In this document: one piece after another, positions 17,838-27,200 of the stretch
Layout: every line of letters starts with the position of its first letter
Position numbering within the stretch: the stretch's first letter is position 1
Origin: Actinoplanes oblitus
Lineage (GTDB): Bacteria; Actinomycetota; Actinomycetes; Mycobacteriales; Micromonosporaceae
Assembly: GCF_030252345.1 (NCBI RefSeq)
Contig: NZ_CP126980.1
Coordinates: forward strand, 2,929,501-2,993,500
Length of the DNA: 64,000 nt
Direction: 5' to 3'
The notes under the pieces: model-generated
Databases searched by the model: none
Told to the model about the DNA's origin: nothing
Seen by the model: the letters and a program-made list of their open reading frames with translations, nothing else
Made by a program: the position numbers and the translations under genes

Positions 17838-17961
17838 AACCACCCCGCCCCCTCACGGCCGTCTCCCCTCACGACCGCCCATTTCCGGTACGCCCGGAAG
17901 CCCCGCCCCCTCACCCCGCACCCCGTCCCGCCTCGTCGTCACCGCCCGCCTTGTAGGCCGC

Positions 17962-18344
17962 ATGCCACCGTCACGCCCAGCCGACCGTCTCCGGCTGGTC
18001 CTCGCGGTGGTGTCCCGAGCCTGGATGCCACCGTCACGGCCAGCCGGCCGTCTGCGGCTGGTGCTCGCGGTGGTGTCCCGGGCCTGGATGCCACCGTCAC
18101 GCCCAGCCGGCCGTCTCCGGCTGGTCCTCGCGGTGGTGTCCCGGGCCTGGATGCCACCGTCACGGCCAGCCGGCCGTCTCCGGCTGGTCCTCACGGTGGT
18201 GTCCCGAGCCCTGATACGACCGTCACGGCCAGCCGGCCGTCTCCGGCTGGTCCTCACGGTGGTGTCCCGAGCCCGGATGCAACCGTCGCGCCAAGCCGGG
18301 TGTCTGCGGCTGGTGCTCGCGGTGGTGTCCCGGGCCCGGATAGG
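17962..18344. repeat. 63-bp minisatellite (left part of split array)
   Basis: Units begin at 17962, 18025, 18088, 18151, 18214, 18277 and 18340, an exact 63-bp spacing. A unit runs ATGCCACCGTCACG...CCAGCCGGCCGTCTCC...GGCTGGTC...CGGTGGTGTCCC. The seventh copy is cut after five bases by the IS element and resumes at 20119. The same 63-bp layout recurs in frame inside cydDC at 26775-26965. Open frames through the array are a by-product of the period being divisible by three; I do not call a gene in 17838-18344. Confidence 0.88.
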
Positions 18345-20113
18345 CAAGGCCGCGCAGTTAAGGGCTGTGGGTGGTTGTCGACACTCGTGTTGGTGATGCT
18401 GTGAAGTGGCCGCGGCGGGGTCTGGTGATGTAGTTCCTTTTGATCATGTCGTGGAGTTTGTTGCGGGCTTGGGTGTAGCTGATACCGGCGTGTTCAGCGA
18501 TTTCGTGGATGCTGTATGGCTGGTCAGGGCGGGTGGTGAGGTAGTCGAGGATGTGCCGTGACAGCATGCCGGTGGGTTGGCGGCGGTGGGGCCGTTCGGT
18601 GGGCGCTGGGGTGTGGGTTCGGGTCTGGATCGTGTAGGTGCGCTCGATGATGGTGGTGCTGGCGGTCGGGCGTGGATCGAGGGCGGCTTTGCCGCTGTGG
18701 CGTGATACCGGGCATTTGACACTGCGGTCGCTGGTGCGGTCGCGTCGTTGGCCGAGTGTGTTGCGGCTGGCCGTGCCGGTCAGGGTGGGCCCGGTGCTGT
18801 CGGGCAGGATGCCGTCGGCGTGGATGACCTGGTCACGGGCGTGTTCCAGAGCGGTGGTGAAACTGCAGCGGTCCGGGTCGGTGCGGTGTCCGTGTTCGGC
18901 GGCCTCGACCATCGCGGCGCGGATCATCTGGTAGAGGGTGAGCAGGGCCCAGAGTTCCTGTGCCAGCCCGGACGGGCTGCCCGAGCGCAGGACACGGCCG
19001 GCGAACAGGGTGTGTTTGAGGGCGTAGAACGCCGATTCGATCTCCCAGCGTTCGTGGTAGAGCCGTAGCAGCACCACTGCCGGGTGCCGGTGGTGATCCA
19101 GCAGCGTGGTGGCCAGCCGGTAACCGGTGTTGATCGTGGTGCCGTCGGCCATGACACTGCTCACGCCGGCTTCGATCACTCGTACCCGCAGGTCACCGAA
19201 GCGGGTCAGATAGCAACCGTCGGGCAGTGGCTGGTCTACTCGCGGGCGGCGGTTCCCGCCGATGCGGACCAGGAACTGGGCCCCGGTCGCAGCGATCTGG
19301 GCCAGCAACTCGTCGCCGTCGAACCCGCGGTCGGCCAGGACCAGCATGTCCGCGGTGAGCAGGTGCAGCAGCCGGCGGGCATAGCCGGGCTCGCCGCCAG
19401 GACCTTGCGGCCCGAACCTGACACCGAGCAGTCCCCGGGTGCCGGTCTCGACCAGCGCCATCAGCATCAGCTGGGGATACCCGGCCCAGCCCAGCCGGTG
19501 ATGGACCTTGCCGAGCCAGCCCCGCTGCCGCGGATTGTCCGCACTCTTGAACGAGCAGCAGCCGTCGAATGCCACCGTCCGCATCCCTCGATACGACACC
19601 CCCGGCGTGTCCGGCCGGGCCAGAGCACCGGCCACGACCTCGAACAACGCCCGTAACGGCGCCGGACCGACCGCCGGCGGGCCTGCCGTAACGCCGACTC
19701 CGACGGCGACGGCAACGACAGCTGTTTGAGCCCGGACACCATCTTCGCCCACACCAGCGCGTACCCCAGATGAGGGAACATCCCCAACGCGATCACGAAA
19801 TAGACGACCACCCGTGACGGCAGAACCCGTACCCGCCGCTGCACCCGCCCGGTCCCCGCCAACACATCATCCACCAGCTCAAACGGCAGGAAACGAGTCA
19901 ACTCCCCAGCATGCCCGGGCGCGAACACACCCGCCGCGACAGTGACAGAACGCATCAAGGTGACCGTGACAGACTCGACAGACAACGGGACCTCCCGGAC
20001 AGCAGATAGATCTTGGTCGACTACCTGCCTACCGCGAGGTCCCGTTCCTCATACAGCCCTATCCACCGAACGAGTGTCGCCAACCACCCAAACCCCTTAA
20101 CTGCGCGGCATTG
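18345..20113 (-). mobile_element. IS4-family insertion sequence, 1769 bp
   Basis: Terminal inverted repeats of about 45 bp begin CAAGGCCGCGCAGTTAAGGG at the left and, read inward, CAATGCCGCGCAGTTAAGGG at the right, with a few mismatches further in. The element is bounded by a perfect 10-bp target duplication, CCCGGATAGG, at 18335-18344 and 20114-20123. It carries one frameshifted transposase gene on the minus strand. The intact duplication and nearly identical ends indicate a fairly recent insertion, here into the 63-bp minisatellite. Confidence 0.92.
18358..19985 (-). pseudogene. IS4-family transposase, frameshifted
   Basis: The N-terminal IS4 domain (MSVESVTVTLMRSVTVAAG, ...LPSRVVVYFVIALGMF...KQLSLPSPSESALRQARR) is read from 19985 to about 19690. 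The catalytic part continues in another frame (GPAPLRALFEVVAG, VAFDGCCSFKSADN, LVLADRGFDG) to the stop at 18358. The first and second catalytic Asp are in AFDG and ADRG, and the IS4 signature Y-(2)-R-(3)-E-(6)-K is complete in YHERWEIESAFYALK. Restoring one base near 19685 joins the two parts. No A-rich slippery site is present, so loss of function is likelier than programmed frameshifting. Confidence 0.82.
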
Positions 20114-20123
20114 CCCGGATAGG

Positions 20124-20466
20124 ACCGTCACGGCCAGCCGGGCAGCGCTGCGGCCGGGCAGTGGGCTACGCCGGGACTCGGTGCGCACGGGAACCGACCG
20201 GGTCAGCGACGGATCGCCACCGGCGGCCGGGACCGTGACCAGCAGCCCACGGTGGCCTGGCGCTCGGACCCTGACCGACCGCGGACCGCTGGCGAGGCGC
20301 TGATCCGGAGCGGCGCGGTGTCCCCGACCCGGGATTCAGCCCGGGGTAGCGTCGCGGTCATGAGTGGGGCGGACGTCGCGGGCAGGCACGGGACGGGTGG
20401 GTGCGCCTGTCTCGGCCCGAGAGCGTACAAAAGCGGGTTGAGCCTGATCGGAAGCGGTCTGAGAGT
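20124..20466. other. gap after IS: residual 63-bp repeat, no gene
   Basis: The first 30 bases continue the interrupted minisatellite unit (ACCGTCACGGCCAGCCGG). The remainder is GC-rich unique sequence. A short frame from the ATG at about 20360 (MSGADVAGRHGTGG...) looks like the opening of a gene but ends within 45 codons with no recognisable domain; it may be a remnant. I see no other feature. Confidence 0.5.
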
Positions 20467-21333
20467 TCAGATGTTGTGGCGGAGGTAGGCCGGTTCGCGC
20501 CAGCCGAGCATGGCCTCGGTCATCCGGATGGCGTCGGCGGCGGCGCGGACGTCGTGGACGCGCATGATGCGGGCGCCGCGGAGGATGCTGAAGACCACCG
20601 TGGCGAGCGTGCCCGCGAGGCGTTCCTGCTGCGGGCGGTCCAGGGTCTCGCCGATGAAGTCCTTGTTGCTGAGAGCGGCGAGCATCGGGTAGCCGATGGC
20701 GGCGATCTCGTCGAGGCGGCGGGTGAGCTCCAGCGAGTGCAGGGTGTTCTTGTTCAGGTCGTGGCCCGGGTCGATGATGATCTGTTCCGGTCGGACACCG
20801 CGGGAGAGGGCCAGTTCCACCTTCTCCCGGAGGAAGGCGCCGACCTCGGCCGTCACGTCGTCGTAGCGGGGGCTGGGGTACAGGGTGCGCGGCGCGGCCA
20901 GGCTGTGGCAGATGACCAGCTGGGCGTCGGTGCCGGCGACCACGTCGGCCATCTCCGGGTCGCGCAGGCCGGAGGTGTCGTTCACGACGCCGGCGCCGTG
21001 CTTGATCACCTCGGCGGCAACCTCGGGACGGAACGTGTCGACCGAGACCACGGCGAGGTTCTGGGCGGCCTCGACCACCGGCAGCACCCGGTCCAGCTCC
21101 TCGGCGGCGGTCACCTCGGGGCCGGGCGCGAACGGCACCCCGCCGATGTCGATCCAGTCGGCGCCGTCGGCGGCCGCGGCCCGGACCGCCTCGGTCGCCT
21201 TCTCCAGCGCGAACGTGCGGCCCTTGTCGTGGAACGAGTCGGGCGTCCGGTTCACGATCGCCATCACGACGACCTGCCGGGAGAAATCGAAGGTCCGGTC
21301 GCCGATGACCCGGGCGCCACTGATGTCGCTCAC
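20467..21333 (-). CDS. dihydropteroate synthase-like protein (FolP paralogue)
   Basis: A 288-residue TIM-barrel protein of the DHPS family: MAIVNRTPDSF, DGADWIDIGG, VVSVDTFRPEV, VVNDTSGLRDPEM, IIIDPGHDLNKNTLHSLEL and ARIMRVHDVRAAADA appear in the expected order. Two active-site loops differ from true DHPS. The usual ESTRPG loop after DIGG is VPFAPGPE, losing the Thr-Arg pair involved in p-aminobenzoate binding. The SRKSF loop is SNKDF, keeping only the Lys. This matches the actinobacterial second copy (FolP2-like), reported to lack DHPS activity. The GTG at 21333 is chosen since upstream sequence is a 55-bp repeat. Confidence 0.75.
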   Translation of the reverse strand: MSDISGARVIGDRTFDFSRQVVVMAIVNRTPDSFHDKGRTFALEKATEAVRAAAADGADWIDIGGVPFAPGPEVTAAEELDRVLPVVEAAQNLAVVSVDTFRPEVAAEVIKHGAGVVNDTSGLRDPEMADVVAGTDAQLVICHSLAAPRTLYPSPRYDDVTAEVGAFLREKVELALSRGVRPEQIIIDPGHDLNKNTLHSLELTRRLDEIAAIGYPMLAALSNKDFIGETLDRPQQERLAGTLATVVFSILRGARIMRVHDVRAAADAIRMTEAMLGWREPAYLRHNI

Positions 21334-21337
21334 GGTC

Positions 21338-21513
21338 GCCGACCCTAACAAGAGCCGATGACCGCTGGCAGCCGACCCTGACAAGAGCTGGTCGCCGACC
21401 TGACGAGAGCCGATGACCGCTGGCAGCCGACCCTGACAAGAGCTGGTCGCCGACCTGACGAGAGCCGATGACCGCTGGTAGCCGACGTGACAAGAGCTGG
21501 TCGCGGACCCGGG
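21338..21513. repeat. 55-bp tandem repeat upstream of folP-like gene
   Basis: AGAGCCGATGACCGCTGG recurs at 21351, 21406 and 21461, an exact 55-bp period, with ACAAGAGCTGGTCGC in each unit. About three near-identical copies fill the gap between the divergent folP-like (start 21333) and zinc-ribbon (start 21536) genes, so both promoters must lie in or beside the repeats. Confidence 0.85.
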
Positions 21514-21535
21514 CCGGGCTGGCTAGCGTTTGCGC

Positions 21536-22060
21536 ATGCGGATCCCTCTCGCGCGCACCAGCACCGAGACGACGCTGTTCCTGGAACTGTCCCCGTGCGC
21601 CTGCGGCAACGGCGAATTCCCAGGTCGCGGCCTGCCCTGGAGTGCCACGGTGCTGGACGTGGGTGAGGAGAACACCCTCCGGTACGACTGGAGCTGCCCC
21701 GGCTGCGGACGGTATCGGGAGTACTCGTTCCGTACCCCGGGCGAGCCGGAACCGTTCCCCCGGCAGGGGGAAATCTTCCGCTGGGGCGACGGGGTCACCC
21801 CGTCCCAGCTGCTCGACCCGGGCCAGTGGATGCTGGTCGCCGACCGCTTCGCCGAGCAGGACCGGGCTCGGGCCGCCGCGGCGGTCGACGAGGTGCTGCT
21901 CTTCGTCCGGAGACGGATGCTGGGGAGCTGGGCGGTGCCCCGGTCGGCGTTCCGGACCGCTGCCGGCCGGGCCCGGTATCGCCGGGATCCGCGCGAGTTC
22001 ACCCGGGATCGTCTGGAGATCGCCCGCGACGGCTACCGGGATGCCACTGTGAACGGGTGA
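21536..22060 (+). CDS. zinc-ribbon-like protein coupled to chemoreceptor
   Basis: A 174-residue soluble protein. Two Cys pairs, CAC (about residues 23-25) and CPGC (about 54-57), could bind one zinc ion. The rest is helical and Arg-rich towards the C terminus ([31 protein letters not shown]). The ATG at 21536 is preferred over a TTG two codons upstream. The stop codon overlaps the GTG of the chemoreceptor gene (GTGA), implying joint translation. No family is recognised with confidence and no function is assigned. Confidence 0.6.
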   Translation: MRIPLARTSTETTLFLELSPCACGNGEFPGRGLPWSATVLDVGEENTLRYDWSCPGCGRYREYSFRTPGEPEPFPRQGEIFRWGDGVTPSQLLDPGQWMLVADRFAEQDRARAAAAVDEVLLFVRRRMLGSWAVPRSAFRTAAGRARYRRDPREFTRDRLEIARDGYRDATVNG

Positions 22061-23646
22061 CTCGTCTGCTCGCCGACCGGCGGGTCGGTACCAAGATCAT
22101 GTTCGCGGTGCTGGTCGTCGCGCTGCTCAGCGTGGCCGACGGCCTGTTCGCGATGGACAGTTTGGGCACGACGAACGACCAGGTCAAGGCCGGTTATCAG
22201 CACAGCCTGGAGCTGGAGGCGATCGGGAACCTGCGCAGCGCGGTGAACCGGGTGTGGCTGGCGGTCGGCGACGATCTGCTGGCCGCCGACAGTGCCGGGC
22301 GGTCGGCCGCGACGTCCACGCTGAGCACCGCGGAGGAGCAGGTCGATCAGTACGCCACGAAGTACGGCAGCTATCCGATCGGCGATGCGGCCTCGTCGGC
22401 GCTGACCGCCTTCAGCGCGGTGTGGGTGAAGTACCGGGATCTGGTGGGTGGCACGCTGCTGCCACTGGCGCGGACCGGTGACCGGGCCCGGGTCGACGCG
22501 GTACGGGCGTCGCAGGTCGCCCCGCTGATGACCGAGGTACGCACCCAGCTGACCACGCTCTCCGACCTCACCGTCCAGGCCACCGCGGTCCAGGAGACGG
22601 ACGCCGAGAGCCGCTATCAGTCCACCAAGTGGCGGGTACTGATCATGCTGGCGCTCTCCGCGCTCGTCGGGGTGGCGCTGGCCGTGACGGCGAGCCGGAT
22701 GATCGTACGGCCGCTGTCCCGCTGCGTCGCGGTGCTCGACCGGCTGCGTGACGGCGACCTGACCGCCCGCGCCGACGTGCACAGCCGCGACGAGGTGGGG
22801 CGGATGGCGGAGGCGCTCGATCACACCGCCGAGGCGATGGACGGCATGGTCAACCGGGTACGCACCAGCGCCGACGTGCTCGCCTCCGCCGCCGAGGAGC
22901 TGTCCACCGTCTCGGCCCAGCTCTCGGTCTCCGCTGAGGAGACGTCGGCGCAGGTCAGCACGGTTTCCGAGTCGGCCGGCCGGGTGTCCGAGGGGGTGCA
23001 GGCGGTCTCCGCCGGTGCCGAGGAGATGGGCGTCTCGATCCGGGAGATCGCCAACAGCGCCAACGAGGCGGCCGGCGTGGCAGCCGATGCGGCCCGCACC
23101 GCGGAGCACACCAACACCAGCGTGTCCCGCCTCGGCGAGGCGTCCGCGCAGATCAGCACGGTGGTCGCGCTGATCACCTCGATCGCCGAGCAGACCAACC
23201 TGCTCGCCCTGAACGCGACCATCGAGGCCGCCCGGGCCGGCGAGATGGGCAAGGGGTTCGCGGTGGTGGCGGCCGAGGTCAAGGACCTGGCGCAGGAGAC
23301 CGCGCGGGCCACCCAGCAGATCACCGCTCAGGTGGCCGCGATCCAGACCGAGACGGACGGCGCGGTGCACGCCATCCAGCAGATCGCCGCGGTGATCGCC
23401 ACGATCAACGACTACGCGACGACGATCGCGGCGGCGGTGGAGGAGCAGACCGCCACCACCGCGGAGATCGCCCGCAGCGTCGGCCAGGCGGCGGAGGGTT
23501 CCACGGCGATCGCCGGGACCATCGCCGGGGTGGCGCAGGCGGCGGCCCAGGTGACCTCGGGCGCCACCGAGACGCAGCAGACGGCTGCCGAGCTGGCCCG
23601 GACCGCCGCGGACTTGCAGGCCACGGTGGCGGCCTACCGGACGTGA
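22057..23646 (+). CDS. methyl-accepting chemotaxis protein
   Basis: A 529-residue receptor: TM1 at about residues 12-33, a four-helix-bundle periplasmic-type sensor domain (35-190), TM2 (about 192-213), HAMP ([22 protein letters not shown], 215-265) and a long coiled-coil signalling domain. The hairpin tip [20 protein letters not shown] followed by [15 protein letters not shown] is the conserved CheA/CheW contact. There is no C-terminal CheR-binding pentapeptide. It implies a chemosensory pathway elsewhere in the genome and, by inference, a motile stage or an alternative chemosensory output. Confidence 0.92.
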   Translation: MTRLLADRRVGTKIMFAVLVVALLSVADGLFAMDSLGTTNDQVKAGYQHSLELEAIGNLRSAVNRVWLAVGDDLLAADSAGRSAATSTLSTAEEQVDQYATKYGSYPIGDAASSALTAFSAVWVKYRDLVGGTLLPLARTGDRARVDAVRASQVAPLMTEVRTQLTTLSDLTVQATAVQETDAESRYQSTKWRVLIMLALSALVGVALAVTASRMIVRPLSRCVAVLDRLRDGDLTARADVHSRDEVGRMAEALDHTAEAMDGMVNRVRTSADVLASAAEELSTVSAQLSVSAEETSAQVSTVSESAGRVSEGVQAVSAGAEEMGVSIREIANSANEAAGVAADAARTAEHTNTSVSRLGEASAQISTVVALITSIAEQTNLLALNATIEAARAGEMGKGFAVVAAEVKDLAQETARATQQITAQVAAIQTETDGAVHAIQQIAAVIATINDYATTIAAAVEEQTATTAEIARSVGQAAEGSTAIAGTIAGVAQAAAQVTSGATETQQTAAELARTAADLQATVAAYRT

Positions 23647-23678
23647 GGGGATCGCCGCGTGCCCTCACCCACGGGAGG

Positions 23679-24221
23679 TCACCGGCGGACCAGCTCGGTG
23701 ATCCAGTCCAGGGCTACCCGCGCCTGCTCCGGCGGCCCGCTGTGCAAGCCGTCCACGATCAGCCAGATCCGATCGGCCAGCAGGGCGTCGCCACCCAGCT
23801 CCGCCACCAGCCGATCCACCACCGCGCGGCTGTCCGCCAGATAGCCGCGGGCCACCCGGGCCGGCTCGTCGGTCGCCCCCGGGAACTCGGTCAGGTAGTT
23901 GCGGAAGGCGCAGCCGCGATACCCCGGGCGGCGGGTGCTCTCGGCGATCTCGGCGACCAGGGCGACGAGCTGCTCGGCGGGGCCGTTCGCCCAGCGCAGC
24001 GCGGCCGCGGTGGCCTGCTCCCGCTCCCGCCGGGCCAGCGTGAGGTAGGCGGCGGCCAGGTCCGCCTTGCTCGGGAAGTGCCGGTAGAGCAGGTTCTTGC
24101 CGCAACCCGCGACCTCGACGACCTGGGCCATGCCGACGGCGCGGACGCCGTACCGGTAGAACAGCCCGGCGGCCGCGGTCAGGATGGTGTCGCGGGTACC
24201 CGGGACCGGCGTACGTGCCAT
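23679..24221 (-). CDS. TetR/AcrR family regulator
   Basis: A 180-residue regulator. The HTH spans about residues 7-52 (GTRDTILTAAAGLFYRYGVRAVGMAQVVEVAGCGKNLLYRHF), and a Cys-containing C-terminal domain follows. It lies 9 bases downstream of the cydDC stop on the same strand, so it may be the last gene of the cytochrome bd operon or merely adjacent. No palindrome was found that points to a target. Confidence 0.82.
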   Translation of the reverse strand: MARTPVPGTRDTILTAAAGLFYRYGVRAVGMAQVVEVAGCGKNLLYRHFPSKADLAAAYLTLARREREQATAAALRWANGPAEQLVALVAEIAESTRRPGYRGCAFRNYLTEFPGATDEPARVARGYLADSRAVVDRLVAELGGDALLADRIWLIVDGLHSGPPEQARVALDWITELVRR

Positions 24222-24230
24222 GATCCCAGC

Positions 24231-27200
24231 CTAGATGACTCCGACATTTAGCTTAGCGCTGGACAGTTCGTAAATTTCGTCCACAAGGTCGAGGCCCTCC
24301 GCCCGGTGCGCGAAGACCAGCACGGTACGTCCGGACGCCGCGTCCAGCAGGTCGGCCATCAACTCGCGCGCCCCGGCCTCGTCGATGCCCTCGGTCGGCT
24401 CGTCCAGGATCAGCAGCGCCGGATCGGCCAGCAGCGCCCGGGCCGTCGCCAGCCGCCGCCGCTGCCCGCCCGACATCGTGCTGCCACCGGCACCCAGCCA
24501 GGTGTCCAGGCCGTCCGCCAGGCCGGCCAGCCACGGGCCGAGACCGACCCGCCGCAGCGCGGCGACAAGCTGCGGATCGGTCGCGGCGGGCATCGCGAGA
24601 CGGAGATTTTCCCGTACGGTGGAAGCGAACACATGCCCGGTCTCGCCCCCGACCAGCAGGGCCTTCCCTCCGACCCGGACATCGCCGGCCCGCGGCGCCA
24701 GCAGCCCGCCGAGCACCGCCCCGAGCGTCGACTTCCCCGAACCGGACCGGCCGGTGATCGCGACCTTGGCGCCGGCCGGCAGGGTCAGGTCCAGGCCGTC
24801 GAGCGCCGGTTCCGCGGCGGGATCCCAGCCCGCCACCAGCCCCGATACCCGGACCACCCCGTCCGCGACCCCCGCGCCGTCTCGCCGCGATCCGTCGTCT
24901 CGCCGCGATCCGTCGTCTCGCCGCGATGCGTCGTCCGGCCGCGATCCGGCATCCAGCTGCGCTCGGTCGTCTCGCCGCGATCCGTCGTCCGGCCGCGATC
25001 CGGCGTCCAGCGGTGCGAGGGCCGTCGTGGGTGCCGGGTCCGGGCCGGGAAGGCGCCGGTCGGTCGTGGTCAGGGCGGCGACCCGGCGTTCGGCGCCGGC
25101 CGCCCGCCGCCGGGCGATCGCCGCGTCGGGCAGCGCCACCACCGGCTCGCCCAGAGCGATCACTCCGAGCAGCAGCACCGCACTCCACTCCGCCGAGATC
25201 CCGGCCCCGGCCAGAAGCAGGGCGGTCCCGCCCGCCGCCACCGCCCACCCGAGATGCGCGATCGCCGTGGCCAGTCCGGCAGTCCGCGCCGCTCGCGCCT
25301 CCAGGTCCGCGAGGGTGCGGCTGCGATCCTCCGGTACGCCGGAGCGCCCGCCGCCGGCCGCCAGCTCCTCGACCCCGTCCACCGTCTCCACCATGGCGTC
25401 CCGCAGCGCGGCCCGCGCCACCGCCGTCGCCGCCTCCTGCCGGTCCGCCTGCCAGCCGGCCACCAGCGGAGCGATCACCCCGGCCGTCAGCAGCCCGATC
25501 GCGAGCGGCGCGATCACCGCCGGCGAGATCAGTACCGCCGCCGCGGCGGCCACCACCACGGTCACCGCCGCGGTCCAGGCCGGCAACCAGCCCCGGAGCA
25601 ACCCGTCCACCCGCGCGTCCACGTCGTCGACCAGCCGGGTCAGCAGGTCCCCGCGCCGGTGCAGCAGCGGCCCCGGCACCCGCGGGATCAGACTCGCGTA
25701 GATCCGGGCCCGCCGCCGCCCCAGCCGCGCGAACGCCACGTCGTGCGCCACCAGCCGCTCCAGGTACCGCAGCAGCGGCCGGGCCACCGCACTCCCACGC
25801 ACCAGCACCACCGCCGCGGACAGCGTCAGCACCGGCGGCAACGACGCGGCCCGCACCAGCAGCCACGCCGCGGATCCGGTCAGCACCAGCCCGCCGAGCA
25901 CCGCCGCCGCCCCCAGCGCCACCGCCACCCAGACCCGCCGCCACCACGGCGCCGCGGCCTCGCCCGTGCCCACGTCGCCACGCCGGTCGTCCCCAGCCGG
26001 CCCGGCGTCCGGCCCGCTGTTCGCCGCCGCGGAGAAAGCAGCCGGCATCACGCCCGTCTCGCGAGCCGGTGGCCGCAGGTCGACGACGCGATCGGCGGCG
26101 GCGAGCAGTGCCGGCCGGTGCGCGACCACCAGAACGGCGCATCCACGTTCGGCGAACTCCCGCAACCGCGCGATCACCACCCCCTCGGCATCCGGGTCCA
26201 GATGCGCTGTCGGCTCGTCGAGCAGCAGGGTGACCACCGGCGCCGGGCGGCGTCTCGGCCCGGCTCCGTCGCGGTGCCGACAGTCGGCAGCCCGCTCGGC
26301 CGGGGCCATCGCGCGCCCGGCCCGGTGCAGCAGCGCGGCCAGCGCCAGCCGCTGCCGCTGACCGGCGGAGATACCGTTCCCGTGCTCGCCGAGCGGCGTG
26401 GCCGGGGTGACCTCGCCGTCCAGCCCGACCATCCGCAGCGCATCCCGGACCTCGTCGTCGGTGGCGTCCGCGGCGAAGGCCTCACCGATCGTCCGCGCAT
26501 ACGGCAACGCCGGACGCTGCGACAGATGAAACGCCCGCCCCACCGCGATCGCCCCCGAGCCGGCCGGGTGCAGCCCGGCGAGCACCCGTAACGCCGTGCT
26601 CTTGCCCGCCCCGGACGGTCCCCGCAGCGCGACGATCTCGCCCGCCCGGACCGCCAGTTCGCGAAGGTGCAGCGCGTCGCCGCCCACGCCGGGGTAGCCG
26701 GCGCGCACCCCGGCCGCGAGCACCCCCCACCGCCCGGTCGCCGCCAACGCGGCCCAGTCCGCAGCCCCCACCCCGGCCGCAGACCCCCGGCTGGTCGTCA
26801 CGGTGGTCTCCGGCGCCTTGTTACCACCGTTCGTGCCAGCCGCGTGGTTCTGGCTGGTCGTCAGGGTGGTCTCCGGCGCCCTGATGCCACCGTGTGTGCC
26901 AGCCGCGTGGTTCTGGCTGGTCGTCACGGTGGTCTCGGGTGTGTTGATACCACCGTGAGTGCCAGCCGCGAGGATCTCGTCTACGTCGGCGATCACAGCG
27001 GTGGCGTCGGTGGCGGCGTGGTAGCGGGCGGCCATCTCGCGCAGCGGCCGGTACGCCTCCGGCGCCAGCAGGATCGCCAGCAGGGCCGGGGCCAGCGGCA
27101 TCGAGCCGTCGGCCACCCGGACGCCGGCCTGCACGGCGATCAGCCCCACCGACAGGGTGCCGACCAGGTCCAGCGCTGTCGACGACAGGAACGCCACCCG

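Noticed and set aside
17962..18344. Possible CRISPR array
   Set aside because: Units are contiguous 63-bp repeats with no unique spacers and no cas genes are present.
17853..18347. Leftward 164-codon open frame encoding Arg/Thr-rich 21-residue repeats
   Set aside because: It is the stop-free frame of the 63-bp minisatellite, has no ribosome site or domain, and is cut by the IS.
18358..19985. Programmed frameshift in the IS transposase
   Set aside because: The break is in GC-rich CGCCGGCGGTCGG sequence without a slippery heptamer; a base loss is simpler.
20360..20488. Short gene starting MSGADVAGRHGTGG
   Set aside because: Fewer than 45 codons, no domain, ends at the tail of the folP-like gene; possibly a remnant but unsupported.
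23640..23668. GTGAGGG/CCCTCAC hairpin between the chemoreceptor and tetR genes as a terminator
   Set aside because: Only a 7-bp stem with a long loop; too weak to call with confidence.
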